A DNA stretch of 64,000 nt from Trematomus loennbergii. Its lineage: Eukaryota; Chordata; Actinopteri; Perciformes; Nototheniidae. A model generated the notes under the pieces. The model did not search any database and was not told where the DNA came from. It was given only the letters and a program-made list of their open reading frames with translations. The stretch is from assembly GCA_012861695.1 (NCBI GenBank), contig JAAOOA010000127.1, positions 30,105,154 through 30,169,153 on the forward strand. The letters are read 5' to 3'. The position numbers and the translations under genes were made by a program. Shown piece after piece: positions 1 through 11,982 of this stretch (position 1 is the first letter of the stretch; the number at the start of each line of letters is the position of its first letter).

Positions 1-371
1 ATTTGTTATGACTCATCGATCATGTTATTTCTCATTTTGTTGTGGTAATCCTAGGGATTACTGTGCACAATGCCATATTTAATTTGTCTTTGTATTGGCA
101 AGAGCTTCATGTGGCGTCAGCAAATTTGCAAAGAAACAGAGTACTAGGAACAGCATTAACACAGGACACACTGCATCTGTTTCCAATACGTAACAAATTG
201 AAAATACATTTTTCGATCCGTTGAATTTCATAGTACTTATTCATATTGCAATAGCAAAATTGCTTATGTTAGCTCAGCCCAGCTAAGGTTACTGTGCATC
301 AAGCAGCAAGAAACAACCATAACAATCCTAAAACCTACACACCCCACAATCAGTGCTTTGATAAAGGCCTC
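1..371. other. no recognised feature
   Basis: Non-coding AT-rich sequence up to the hAT-related fragment. The 60-codon open frame at 42-224 shows no recognisable motif and is treated as chance. Confidence 0.5.
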
Positions 372-1260
372 GTAAAAGTAGAAGTACTGACTAAACTTCT
401 TTACTCAAGTAAAAGTAAAGAAGTATGGGCTTTGAAATGTACTTAAAGGTAGGGTAGGTAAGTTTGAGAAACCGGCTCGAGATACACTTTTTGTTATATT
501 CCATGGAATGCTCTTAACATCCCGATAGCAATGAATATCTTAAGTGCTTTGACAAAAAATCCATAAAAAAATGTCATCTGTGGAAGTAGTAGTACTGTAA
601 AAAGTACGACCAATCATCTGAGCCAGCCCGGCTAAAATAACTGGATGGCCTACCTGCCTGTCAGCCTTCCATCTGTGCACAAACTTATCTCGTGCCCTCA
701 TTGGTCATGTGCGCGTTCGTGTGTGTTGGAGGAGGGGCTCTGTAAGGAAGTGGCAGATTTTCTCCGGTTGTGTATTTTCAAATTCTAGCGATCTCGAGCT
801 GGTTTCTCAAACTTACCTACCCTACCTTTGAGTAAAAAGTACCCATAACTACCATCTGTTTTAAAGAGTAACTGACCTCCCTTTATATTAATAGAACAAT
901 AATGTCATTGTTAGCTAATGAATGTTTCCATGCTGAACAACGGCAACATGACAACGTTTTCATTGGTCCCTCTTCTTTAGAGAAGACCAGGAAATGATGG
1001 ATACACGGATCGTGTTCAAATCAATAGGCACGCAATGACTCTAAATAATAATGATCACGCCACCAACACACATTCAAACTAAAGGAACCAGCCTGTTTGG
1101 AAAATGTAAGAAGTAGAAAGTACAGGTATTTGTGTTAGAAATGTAAGAGCAAAAGTAAGAAGTCGTCAGAAAAATAAGTAGTGGAGTAAAGTACTGATAC
1201 CAGAAACATGTACTTAAATACAGTAACAAAGTATTTGTACTCCACTACTTCCCACCTCTG
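372..1260 (+). mobile_element. hAT-type non-autonomous element, copy A (left end lost, interrupted)
   Basis: The right terminus ends CTTCCCACCTCTG at 1260, the reverse complement of the CAGAGGTGGGAAG end of the 2936 and 48354 copies. The left terminal repeat is missing compared with the copy at 50366. The body is interrupted at 447-827 by a TTAA element and then continues in register. It has one unit of the family's internal 36-bp repeat and no transposase frame. Confidence 0.85.
447..827. mobile_element. TTAA-target non-autonomous element, family 1, copy 1 (nested in hAT copy A)
   Basis: A 381-bp element with terminal inverted repeats beginning AGGTAGGGTAGGTAAG. It is flanked by TTAA (443-446) and TTGA (828-831), the latter one substitution from TTAA. 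The related hAT copy at 50366 reads continuously across the site (ACTTAAGTAAAA near 50500), which shows that TTAA belongs to the target. A TTAA duplication indicates piggyBac- or Kolobok-type mobilisation. No coding capacity. Confidence 0.88.
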
Positions 1261-2089
1261 CAAGTAGGTTTCAAGATGAAATAAAACGCCAGTTGTTGCA
1301 GCACCTCTGTACGGAAATTAAATAAAAATAGGTTTTCTCTTGCAAACTCGAAATGTTCTCGTTAACGCAAAATACTATCTTGTGCGGACTAGAATGTTTT
1401 TTTTTCTTTGTTCTTTTGTCAATGACCTATTAGAGGCTTCTACCGTGTGTATCTGGTTTTTGTTGGATTATCAATTATTTTGTTAAGTTCCCTCTTAACA
1501 AAATTATCTCTGGTAGTCAGATGTATGTGTTTGGGTTTTTTAAATGTAAAAGAGAAAAAGGAACCCATCCAACATAAACACTGATGGTGTCATTCATCTT
1601 TCGTTGTGAAAGGAACATGTATATCATAATAAAGTAGTGATCTATTTGCATCATATATTCCTACTTTCCTGGAAAGAATATGCTGCAGACAGTTCGCCTT
1701 CTTCGAAATGTAATAGCTTCTTTTTGTTTGTCATTCCATGTGAGTTTAGAACTTGCTCATCATTGTGTAATATTTATGTCTTGCCAAAATTGGAATTTAT
1801 GATTTATTTTAGATCTATTTACTAGCTTTTCGAACCCTTTTTCCACATTTCACAGTCTGTATCCATATGTTCTGCCACACATACTAAGGTCAAACAATGT
1901 ACTTGGATACTCAGGCAAGTTTGTTTTGTAATATCATCTTTAAGTTGAATCGTATTGTGACATTATGATCCTAAAAACTTAAGTTGTACAGAAAAAAATA
2001 GTTTGTATTTATTCACAGTGGAAACAAGCGTACAACATTGACACCATTTATTCTGTCTCTACATTGTGACTTAATTTCTCATCTTTTAG
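1261..2089. other. no recognised feature
   Basis: AT-rich non-coding sequence with no repeat shared elsewhere in the window that I could identify and no convincing open frame. Confidence 0.5.
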
Positions 2090-2291
2090 AACACACGGAT
2101 ATTGGAAACACTTATCATTAATACAGACTTGTATATAGACTCTTATTGCACTATTTATATTCTATTTTATTATATTTACTTTCACTATTTTATCTGTGTT
2201 GCACTGTTGGAGGAGCCTGTGACCTAAGATTTTCATCGACATAACTGCTATGTTCGAATGACAATAAAAGCCTTGAATCTTGAATCTTGAA
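2090..2291 (+). repeat. L2-type LINE 3' tail
   Basis: It matches the tails at 32785-33066 (plus) and 36917-37092 (minus): a GTATATAGACTC block, then TGTTGGAGGAGCCTGTGAC, then an AATAAA-like motif followed by short terminal repeats (TGAATCT). Such tandem 3' ends are typical of CR1/L2-group LINEs. Only the non-coding tail is present, so the copy is 5'-truncated and dead. Confidence 0.75.
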
Positions 2292-2935
2292 ACAAGGATA
2301 TTGATCCCTGACACATAGCCCAGCATTAGCTCATAGTCCTGACCATAAAAGTGAATAATAAAGTCCCTAACGTATTACAGTTGTCACCACGTTGCATGAA
2401 ATGCTTAAAGTGCATGGGAGCCGAACAAAACGCTGTAGAGACAGACGGACAGTGATAGAGGAAGATGGATCACCTGTGTGGGAGGAAGAGGGGAGGAGGG
2501 GGGGAAGAGTGAGGATGAATCGGCCAGACAAGGAGACAAGAGGGGCCTTGAGAGCTCTTGTTCGGTGTCACCTCGCTGCGGAGTGAGAGTGCGCGACTGT
2601 TTCAGCCCCCGTCATCCGAGCTAAGGTCAGCCCCTCCACAGTGTGACTCAGTGGCTCCTGAATGCTGCTTTCAGGCCTGTTCAGCTCTACTTGAGGATGA
2701 ATCACTTAACATCAGCCTTTTATTTCTGGAGAGGATCCCGTTTCCATGCAGCCACAGTCTCCTCTCCGAAGGGAACATTGGTCAGCGCCTCGCCCCCACA
2801 CGAGGGTTGATCAAACCATCTGCTGAGCTGTTAATTTAATCAAGAGTGGGATAAGAGAAGCACACAGAAGCTTCCATACCGTTATACACAATATGGTTTC
2901 CACTGGCTTTTCTTATCTTCCTCTCAGTAGATCGC
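2292..2935. other. no recognised feature; GC-richer patch
   Basis: Around 2440-2560 there is a G-rich purine stretch. Open frames at 2392-2586 and 2558-2839 overlap in different frames and show no domain. I see no gene. Confidence 0.4.
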
Positions 2936-3839
2936 CAGAGGTGGGAAGTAGTGGAGTACAAATACTTCGTTACTGTACTTAAGTACATTTTTCTGGTATC
3001 AGTACTTTACTCCACTACTTATTTTTCTGACGACTTTTACTTTGACTTCTTACATTTTGAACACAAATACCTGTACTTTCTACTTGTTACATTTTGAACC
3101 CAAATACCTGAACTTTCTACTTCTTACATTTTGAACACAAATACCTGTACTTTCTACTTCTTACATTTTGAACACAAATACCTGTACTTTCTACTTCTTA
3201 CATTTTGAACACAAATACCTGTACTTTCTACTTGTTACATGTTGAACACAAATACCTGTACTTTCTACTTCTTACATGTTGAACACAAACACCTGTACTT
3301 TCTACTTGTTACATGTTGAACACAAATACCTGTACTTTCTACTTCTTACATGTTGAACACAAATACCTGTACTTTCTACTTCTTACATGTTGAACACAAA
3401 TACCTGAACTTTCTACTTCTTACATTTTCCAAACAGGCTGGTTCCTTTAGTTTGAATGTGTGTTTGGTGGCGTGATCATTATTATTTAGAGTCATTGCAT
3501 GCCTATTGATTTGAACACGATCCGTGTATCCATCATTTCCTGGTCTTCTCTAAAGAAGAGGGACCAATGAAAACGTTGTCATGTTGCCGTTGTTCAGCAT
3601 GGAAACATTCATTAGCTAACAATGACATTATTGTTCTATTAATATAAAGGGAGGTCAGGTACTCTTTAAAACAGCTGCTAGTTATGGGTACTTTTTACTT
3701 AAGTGCATTTCAAAGCCCATACTTCTTTACTTTTACTTAAGAAGTTTAGTCAGTACTTCTACTTTTACCAGAGTATTTTTAAACACGAGTATCTGTACTT
3801 CTACTTGAGTAAAGGATGTGTGTACTTTTGCCATCTCTG
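2936..3839 (-). mobile_element. hAT-type non-autonomous element, copy B, with an expanded internal minisatellite
   Basis: A 904-bp element with ends CAGAGGTGGGAAG and (reverse complement of the right end) CAGAGATGGCAAAAG. The flanks TAGATCGC (2928-2935) and TATATCGG (3840-3847) match at 6 of 8 bases, an eroded 8-bp TSD as expected for hAT. It runs opposite to copies A and D. It contains about ten units of a 36-bp repeat at about 3047-3430. It has no transposase frame, so it must have been moved in trans. Confidence 0.88.
3047..3430. repeat. 36-bp minisatellite inside hAT copy B (about 10 units)
   Basis: Units contain ACACAAATACCTGTACTTTC followed by TACTTCTTACAT. Variant units alternate CTTCTT/CTTGTT and ATTTTG/ATGTTG. 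The same unit occurs about 1, 2 and 4 times in hAT copies A (372), D (50366) and C (48354). Confidence 0.92.
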
Positions 3840-3847
3840 TATATCGG

Positions 3848-6782
3848 ATCAGGAAGACATGTGCACTCGCACTTTCTTCCATACAAGGCTCTTGAGGCAT
3901 TTTGCGATAAGTTACAAGACAATCATTGCCCTTTCTGTGTCTTTGAAACGTTTTTGAAGACAGTTGAATAACCCCAAATGCAAGAATGCCTGTTTTTATA
4001 GTGTCCAAACTTTTGAAGTATTAAATATTTCTGCCAAAACCAAATGTGTCCCACGAGGCACTTTATTTGCAAATGCATCTACAAAAGGAGTTAGATGGGT
4101 GTTGCCATATTATCTAGACTTGAATAACAAGCCGCTTCCCTATTCAGTCTCTTCTTTTGACTAATTTCAAAGGGGTAACATGATAATACTGAAAGCTAAC
4201 TGACAAAAAATGCAAACAAAGCTACCTCCCTCTTTTTAGTATTATGACATGAAAGACACCTGTTCTTTCTCAGAAGTGGAACAAAAAATGGTAATGAATA
4301 CTGTAGATAAGAACATCATCTGGCTGTCTGGCTTGGAGATGCTAACGTCAATAATGTAATATACAGTATGTCCAGCTTCTATAATGAGTGAAGGCACAAG
4401 ACAAAAAAAAATGTAGGTCCACAAATCCAAGATTTTCAGCAAAAAACTAAGAAAAACGGCGATTCTTATTCATACCCAATTGTATACAAGTCTAGGAGAA
4501 AATGACTCTACGTCTCACTTGATTTACCACCTCAGTAAACATTGTCCTAATTATTTTATGTTTCTCATTCGTTGGTTTCAAGTCATCTTTGAAACTGTGA
4601 GATGTTACTTTTGTAAATGATGGTTCCTCCTTGAAATGTAAATAGACAAAAAAGCAGGGTATGGTTTTCATAACATGTCGTTAACATGGTGTTGTCTGGT
4701 TTGATATTTGTCTGTTTTTCGTCATAGAATTTTGACCCTTTCACAGTTTGTGTTTTCAGTTCATGAAAAGTTAAATTTATTGCAGCATTTTGGTTTCATA
4801 AAAGTCTTGTCCGGCATTCGGTTGTAGTTAGCGCCGCTCTCTCGTGCAACTTCTGGGTCAAAAAGCATGTCCCGTAGGCTGCCTCCTCTTCTTATTTACA
4901 GTCTTCGCTCATCATCAGATTGACTTCATCCCGTACAAAATAAGTAGCCACACATCAAATGCTAATTGTTGTACCTGTTGATTTGTAAGACAAAAATAAA
5001 ACACTGTATACAAAACACTGCATGGGGTCTAGTACAGGAACTGTTGCACACATAAGAATACATTTTATGGATGAGCGGGATATTGTAAAGACAAATTAAA
5101 TATTATCCTTGGATTTGCAGGATCATCTCCATGGCTACAGCTAAGTATTTATGATTCTCCAACCAGAGAGGACCTTTAGGAAAATTGGTATTCATGTCAG
5201 AGTATCAAGGCAAGAATCTCCCTGAGCTCCCTGATAAAAATACATGCATACTTATCTAATGTTGGCCAAAAAGCACATGATGATCCTCCTGAGCATTGGC
5301 AGAAGGTTCTTTAGAGAGATTAATTAAGAGCTGCTAGTGGACAACATCCTTCACTGGATTCGACAGGAAGTAACACGTAGAAAGGGGTGAGCAAGTTTGT
5401 GGTGCATCACGCCCTGAGTTTAGCGCCATGTGACTAATCATGAACCCAGTGTCTGTATCACTACTGAACTGAGGCCGAAATGCCGTTGGGCTTTAAGACA
5501 CTAACAAAAGCAAAGCTATTGGGTTTGTGTATTTTGGCCTTTGCATCTGCAGCATGTTGATGATGTTTTTGCAGCACTTATGAATATCACATGCAAACTT
5601 AACAAGCTTTTTATATATGAAGTTGTTGGGGAAAAAATGGGAATTCACTGCATTTTTGCAATTTAACTGAATCTTGATTTGAAATTGGTTTTGGTTTGAA
5701 ATTGCTGCTCCATACATCAGATAGAGGACCTTTCTGTCAGACCTCACTGGTCGTTAGAGCCAATGTCTTACATCTAAAGGTTGCTAGCCTTGCCAAAATG
5801 CATGTTGAATCTGGAACAAAAACATCATCACATAAACTTAACACTGTGGACAACAAAAAAAACAAGGATAAGAGATGGATGTTTTTTAGCTTTTATTCAA
5901 ACAAAAATGTGTCTTTTACAAACTCGCCGTCAATGTTGATAGTAATGATTTCCTTTACAATCTTAACCTTTCATCAATATGTCATGTGAAAATAATGAAG
6001 CATTTATGAAATATTGATAAGATCCAGTGTCAAAAGTTCAACTCTTTTGATACTGGAATGAAAGCAGTGATTGATTAAAATAACTTTTTATAGACTCGTC
6101 CTCCTCACATGTTCCCTCCCAAACAAATTCCTCACAATGTTTCAATATGTATTTAGATATAAGTCCAGACCTCGGGGTTTGCATGCATGCCTGCATCTTT
6201 TCACGTCTGACTGACGAAGCAGACAGGACAAACAAGGATCCAAAACAATCAAAAGCATTTCAATGTGCCGTTTGATGGCTTTATTACAAAGTGATGCACA
6301 TTAAATGTAGAATATTAGTTAAAGACTGTAAGGAGAAGAGCAGAAAGGAGGAGTCTTGCAGCATTTCAACCAATATGACGGCATCTAACAGGAACATGTC
6401 ATTCTCATACTTTTAAAATAATTATTTTGGAGTCATGTTATTCTGAACATCTGAAAAAGTTCCATATTCTTCCCTACTAAACCAAAGCGTAACACAGAAT
6501 GACACTGAATAATTCAAATTAAGATACAGTTTCACATGGACCTGCACATGCTGGCTTCTACTTGTTCTCCTTTCGCAGGAGTGTGTTATACTTTAATATC
6601 ACTCAAAGTATTTCCATACTTATAAGAGATTTCTGGTAGCCCACCAGAAATGCAGTCAACGCAGTTTAGTAGCATTGTGGTTTTGGAATGAATGGAGCAT
6701 AAAAGTTCTCTAAAGATTAATGAGCCCCAGTCTGTTTTGAAAGTTATAAATTCATTAAGGGCATTAAAGAAGGCATGGAAGC
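3848..6782. other. no recognised feature
   Basis: About 2.9 kb of AT-rich DNA. The open frames in it (for example 3964-4164, 5493-5747, 5696-5989 and 6038-6235) are short, overlap on opposite strands and show no family motif. I identified no repeat termini here. Confidence 0.45.
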
Positions 6783-7196
6783 CTTCGGAAGCTCAAGCGA
6801 GCCGGAGCATCACCCCCCATCATGCTGTCCTTCTACCGAGGCGCCACCGAGAGCATCCTCAGCAGCTGTATCACGCTGTGGTTCGGAAGCTGCACCGCCG
6901 CCGACCGCAAGAGCCTGCAGCGCATAGTGAACTCTGCCCAGAGGATCATCGGTGCCTCACTCCCATCACTAGAGGACATATACAACACCCGCCTCACCCG
7001 CAAAGCACTCAGTATTGTGGGTGACTCCACCCACCCCTCCAACAGCCTCTTCAGCCTCCTGCCTTCAGGAAGAAGGTTCCTCAGCCTCAGCTCACGCACC
7101 TCCAGGCTGGGCAACAGCTTCCTCCACCAGGCGGTCAGGATGCTGAACTCTCTCCCCTCCCTCCATCTCTCCCCCTCTCTGACATCTCTCCCCTGA
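6783..7196 (+). pseudogene. L2-type LINE reverse transcriptase, C-terminal fragment
   Basis: The frame encodes FYRGATESILSSCITLWFG, SLQRIVNSAQRIIG and LFSLLPSGRRF followed by AVRMLNSLPS and a stop at 7194-7196. This is the conserved region after the RT domain of L2/CR1-group non-LTR retrotransposons. The endonuclease and the RT catalytic motifs are absent, so the copy is 5'-truncated, as is usual for target-primed insertion. The non-coding tail follows to 7545. Confidence 0.88.
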
Positions 7197-7545
7197 ACTC
7201 TCCACCCTGCCTCCAACCTTTCTCCCCTGCCCCAAATGGTCCTGGACTCTAACCCCCTAACTCACTTTTCTGCCCATCTCCGCTGCTACTGCACTGAAAC
7301 TGTACTTTGAACACTTAAATTATATTATTAACATTTTAAACTGTATACCCCGGTTATCTAGGCCCTTTGTTTTGTTTAATGTATACCATGTTTATCTAGG
7401 CCCTTTTTGTTTTTTGTTTGATGTATATATGTCACACTGTAGGACTGCGGGAAACGATATTTCGAGATTTCTGGATGTACAACATGTAGAATTCTTGACA
7501 ATAAAGCTGACTTTGACTTTGACTTTGACTTTGATAGTTAAACAC
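7197..7545 (+). repeat. L2-type LINE 3' UTR and terminal (TTTGAC)n repeat
   Basis: It continues directly from the RT fragment, carries GACAATAAAGCTGAC and ends in four to five tandem TTTGAC units, the short repeated 3' end typical of L2-like LINEs. Confidence 0.85.
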
Positions 7546-7920
7546 AGATCTAGTTTGGCCTATTGGACATAAAGGAACACAAACAAAATTGAACAGGTCA
7601 TAAAAACACTCTGAAATCTAGACTGGGCGGATTTATTACGTTTTTATCTAAAGAAATGTTGTTTAAACCAAATGTAGACATCAAGGCTTCAACAGTGACG
7701 TCACCAGACTGATGCCATTCTGTGTTAATTTCAAACATTAGCATTATTCATGTTGTTTGACGTCATTACTATCCTTACCAAAACATACTTTAAACCAAAT
7801 TGCAGTACGTCTTTTGAAACACGCAAGAATGGTTTGCAATACATTATATATAAGAATGTGTATGTTTTCTTTTCAGGGTTTTCTGATCTTTCTCAGATGT
7901 GTCCATATTTGACACTGCTG
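7546..7920. other. no recognised feature
   Basis: AT-rich non-coding sequence between two retroelement tails. Confidence 0.4.
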
Positions 7921-8195
7921 CAGTCAATAATAATAATAATAATACATTTTATTTTTATAGCGCTTTTCTCGAACCCAAAGACGCTTTACATTTGGGGAAG
8001 GGTAGACAGACAAGGACAGGCAATAGAACAATAACAAAACAAAAACAAAACAGAAAAACAAAAAACAAAACAGAAAAGCAGTCAGGAGGAAGTTGGTTGA
8101 GAGGGGGGGGGGCTTATGGGTATACAGACTTGAAGAGATGGGTTTTGAGGCGGGACTGGAACAGGGTGAGGGTGAGTCAAACACATTCATTCTCT
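7921..8195 (-). repeat. LINE/SINE-like 3' tail, reverse orientation
   Basis: It starts with (AAT)n and then ACATTTTATTTTTATAGCGC and the complement of AGCGTCTTTGGGTTCG. From memory this is a common fish retroelement tail read backwards. A 10-G run lies near 8105. The family assignment is from recall only. Confidence 0.55.
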
Positions 8196-8199
8196 TAAT

Positions 8200-9660
8200 G
8201 TTTTCTTACGTGCAGCTGTGACACTGTAGAGTTACCAGTCAGTACAACAGAGCAGCCGCTGAAAAAGGTAGCTACAGTTCACTTCAAGCACCTGAGGCTA
8301 TAAACTGATTTTCTCAGTTTATAGCCAGGTGAGTTAATGATGATGAGTCAGAATTGACTGGCAATAACAATATGACACATAACATACAAAAGAATTAGGA
8401 GGAGTAACATAAATACCATCCATCAATGAGAGATTAGTGACATTTAATCTGCAGAGGAATGTGTTTTAGGGGACTGAATAAGCAATCGCTTTGCAAAAAC
8501 TGATATATGTAAACACAGTTTTATGACTAAAATGTGACTTGTCCATGGGTTAAGAGCAATTTTACCAGATCAAACAATTAAAGGGAATGCGGAAGCAGCC
8601 AGGTTCAACCCATAAAACCTGGTGAAAGTTGACAAGGATGTCCAAAGTGCACCACAACCCTTAGTAGAGGATCCACTTGCACCTGCACATAAAGCAATGG
8701 TGATCCAATCCACTACACAGTGCGCCAGACACTGCTTTTAAATATGCCTTCCCTATAATTGTTCGCCATATGAAACAATAAGTCGGTCTGGGAAGGACTC
8801 AATATGGTCCACAAGTGTCAACGAAGGAGTTTCGTATTTAGAAATATTCCAATACCAGAAGCCTGGAGCTGGGCTTGGTTGGAGTCAAACCTCCCTTTCT
8901 CCAATCCCCAAACCTGAAACTTGCTAAATTCACAGACAGACCCCCTGCAGCTACCACAAAGACAGCACAAATCCTCTGGTATGTAACCACCATTGTTTTG
9001 TTTGAAAACAGCAAGGTATGCTCTCCATGATCGCTAACCTTCGTAAAACTGTCGCCTTTCATGGCAGGGGTCAGACAGTTCTTTATGGCTCTGAAACGCC
9101 CTTCAATGAAAGCTGGGTGTGCCAAAAAAAGCATCTGCGGGGCTGATTGCCAGGCTTTGATAGAGCAAAAAACAGCTCATCCAGATAGCTAAAGGACTGA
9201 TGTGCTGCAGAGGAACAAGTGAAGCACCCGCACAATATTTTCAGTGACAGTTAACAGGCAGTGCATGATGGTGAACCAATTCGCCGGCCCATATGACTTG
9301 CAAAAAGTCATATGGGGATCGCCGTGACGCACCACAAATTCAGATTTGAGCGGAACCAGTTGGTGTGTTTGGGGAAAAGTCATATAATGCATTAAAATAA
9401 AGATAATATTATGTCTCACCTCTTTTGGAGACGGACACTGTGTTGCACACTTACCCAATTGGTGTGCTTCACAGCAGGACTTCCTCCACCTCCTCAAGTT
9501 ACCACACCCCTATCCCACCAACCTTCCCAAATGAATGTCATATGTCAACAACTGTAAGCTGCCCTGTTAATTTGCAAGTGCATTACACAGCGTGACTAAC
9601 TGCTACAGGAATACATCAATGCCATATCTTATTACATTCATGAAAACAAAAGCCTCAAAG
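8200..9660. other. no recognised gene; small inverted repeats
   Basis: Contains short stem-like palindromes: 13-bp arms GGCTATAAACTGA/TCAGTTTATAGCC near 8297-8327, and CATATGACT/AGTCATATG near 9290-9315. The minus-strand open frame 8838-9134 (98 codons) and frame 9189-9497 look protein-like in places, but I recognise neither. They may be remnants of an old transposase. Confidence 0.35.
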
Positions 9661-9669
9661 CTTGTTTTG

Positions 9670-10020
9670 TCTTCATCTGCGGAAACATTTGACTGTTTCT
9701 GTCCCATCATGCTACCCTACCTTGAACATATTGTTTCCTCCATGAGACCTATAACCTGCAACCTTGACAGTGTCACCACTGCCCTTCATAAGGACGTCTT
9801 GGACATTAACAGCCCAGCAGACTCCTCATTATCAACACCTTACTGGCAACTGGTACAGTTTTAATATGTTTCAAGCATGCATTGGTCCAGCCCCATTTAA
9901 AACAAAAAAATCAATTTAGACCTGAAAACTGCCTCGTAACTACAGACCTGTATCTAAACTCTTATTCCTTTCAAAAGTTCTGAAAAAGCTTATTCAGCTA
10001 TATTATCATTATTTATTAAA
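9670..10020 (+). pseudogene. degenerate non-LTR retrotransposon RT fragment
   Basis: Frames around 9690-9800 read VSSMRPITCNLDSVTTALHK. After frame changes, about 9935-10005 reads NYRPVSKLLFLSKVLKKLI. These correspond to the MKPTTCxLDPIP and NYRPISKLPFLSKVLEK blocks before the RT catalytic core of a common fish LINE type. Several stops and shifts separate them. Confidence 0.7.
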
Positions 10021-10039
10021 AGTAAAAATCTATGGAGGC

Positions 10040-10155
10040 GATTTTCAGGCAGGAGGGAACTTGGGATTTTAGCAGACCATTTTCATACACAAAATCCCAT
10101 ATAACACACTAGAGGAAAGGGAAATCCCCAAAAAGCATAATAAAGGTCTCTTTAA
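10040..10155 (-). mobile_element. TTAA-type family 4 terminal fragment
   Basis: It ends AAAAAGCATAATAAAGGTCTCT followed by TTAA near 10151-10154, matching the right end of the element at 16867-17827 (AAAAAGCATAATAGGGCC). The rest of the element is missing. Confidence 0.6.
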
Positions 10156-10213
10156 CTGACAGAGAGGAGAAATGTCAAGACTGATACAGTGCGGTTTTCT
10201 GTTTGGTTGCTAA

Positions 10214-10998
10214 GGCTGGAGCCACACGAGGACGATAACGCAAACGGACTGCAATCGTTATCAAAAAAGTCTTCCGTCCACACGCAACAGGCACCAGAAA
10301 CGTGTCCGTTCACACAAGACCGCTCGAAAACGCTGGAGTACATATGCCATGCCTGTAAGTGGCGCTGTAGTCCTGCCACAAAAGCAGCGAAGAAGACTTC
10401 CCGCGCATGGTTGCCATGGTTGCCCTTCTGTTTATTCTCCGCTGTGGACGCTCTGGCTCTTTTTCTCCTTCCAAGCGTTTGATCCTGCTGTAATTCTCTC
10501 CGGTTAGTCCACCAGTAGATGAAAAACACCCACCTCTCCGCCTCTTCCAAGCGACGAGGGGAACGTGCAGCAGAGTTTCAGTTAGATTCTTTTTCGCCGG
10601 TCAACATGTCCGTTAAAGTTGAAATCTTCCGGACAAAATTAGAAAAGTGCCGGTCAAAGGTCTTCTTTGTTATTTATTGAGCTTTAAAACAAATTGATAA
10701 CGACTCTATATAATAATATAATAATAAAAAACGGAGCCTCTCTTTTCCTCCCCCTCTTCTGACAGCCCAGCAGCTGATCTCTGAGCAGGAGAGGTGGGGA
10801 GAGGCGGGGCTATTGCGTCATCGTTATCAGGACATGATCGTATAGGCGTAAACACAGAGCCGTTTGCCCCCCCAGAGCGTTCGTTTGCAGATCTACCCAC
10901 CTAGGGACCCGTTATCGTTATCGTTTTCTGCGTTTCTGCGTCTATCTGATAGTGAACTGTAGCAGATACGACCGTTATCGTCCTCGTGTTGCCGGGGC
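10214..10998. mobile_element. Harbinger-like non-autonomous element with GGCTGGAGCC-type TIRs
   Basis: The left end is TAA|GGCTGGAGCC followed by ACACGAGGACGATAACG. The right end is the inverted complement, CGTTATCGTCCTCGTGT, then GCCGGGGC and CTTAAG. The long inverted repeat and TAA-like flanks suggest PIF/Harbinger (TWA target). Open frames on both strands are not conserved domains. Its right half is related to the right half of the element at 45149. Confidence 0.7.
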
Positions 10999-11002
10999 TT
11001 AA

Positions 11003-11982
11003 GTTTTGGGTCCTTTCCAACTGCTCCAAATAACCGGCTAAGAAGATGTGTGTCAATACAGTTTGTGCGGTGTTATGGTTGTTTTGCATTTTATGCAACA
11101 TGTCAAGTCAATTGCATTAGTGGGCTTCACAGTTTGGACAGGATGCACTCTCCTTTTCCTTACAATAATTTAACATGATTCTCATTGGCAGGACTATATT
11201 ATACTTTGAAGCTGAGGCCAACCCGCCCCACTGGAAAATGAAACATTAACTAATAGAAAGTTAATTAACAAAGTGAAGTTACTTTATACCAGAAAAACTA
11301 AGTTTACTGAAACAGATTTCCATGGAACGAATATTCCTGCAGGAGTTAAATAAAGGAAAAGGGTCTGCTGATTTCTTTTTAACATGCATAATTGTTTTAG
11401 GAGAGCTGCCATGTTTGTGTTAATGTGTTTTACATTACAAACGGATCTTTAATATCACATCATCTTCTGTTGTTGCACCTCTGTTTGTGACACTATTTGT
11501 TTAATTGCACATTTACCGAAGACTTTATTACACCCTTACCTTCATCATCGATTAATTATTCGAAACATGCAGCAGTGTGTAGAGGCTTTATTTTTATAGT
11601 ACTTTTCACATACTTTGTATATTATGTATTTATTTCAACAAGGACCATTCATACAAATACATTAAACTCAGAAAAGAGAAAATATGAATTATGCCAGATT
11701 AAAGCTAATAGCTAATTTCAATCTGCAGTCCTCATGTGAACTCAATGTGCTTTAAATTAAAAAGCATGCTCATCAGCCACCCACCCAGACAAAGACGGAC
11801 ATAAAATACACCACATGCACGTGAATCACAAACGGAAATCATACACTTAGATATAGAGTAACAAATCATTTGCCTGACAAATTCTGCAAAGCAATGTTGA
11901 CCGTTAGGAAAGTTTAACAATATAGCTTTTTCGAACTTTGCCCATGAGCTGCCAAACCTCCTTAACCACAGAGACATCCTTA
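11003..11982. other. no recognised feature
   Basis: AT-rich non-coding sequence with only short overlapping open frames. Confidence 0.4.

Noticed and set aside
6833..7216. A 127-codon minus-strand frame
   Set aside because: It is antisense to the LINE RT fragment at 6783-7196, which has clear family motifs.
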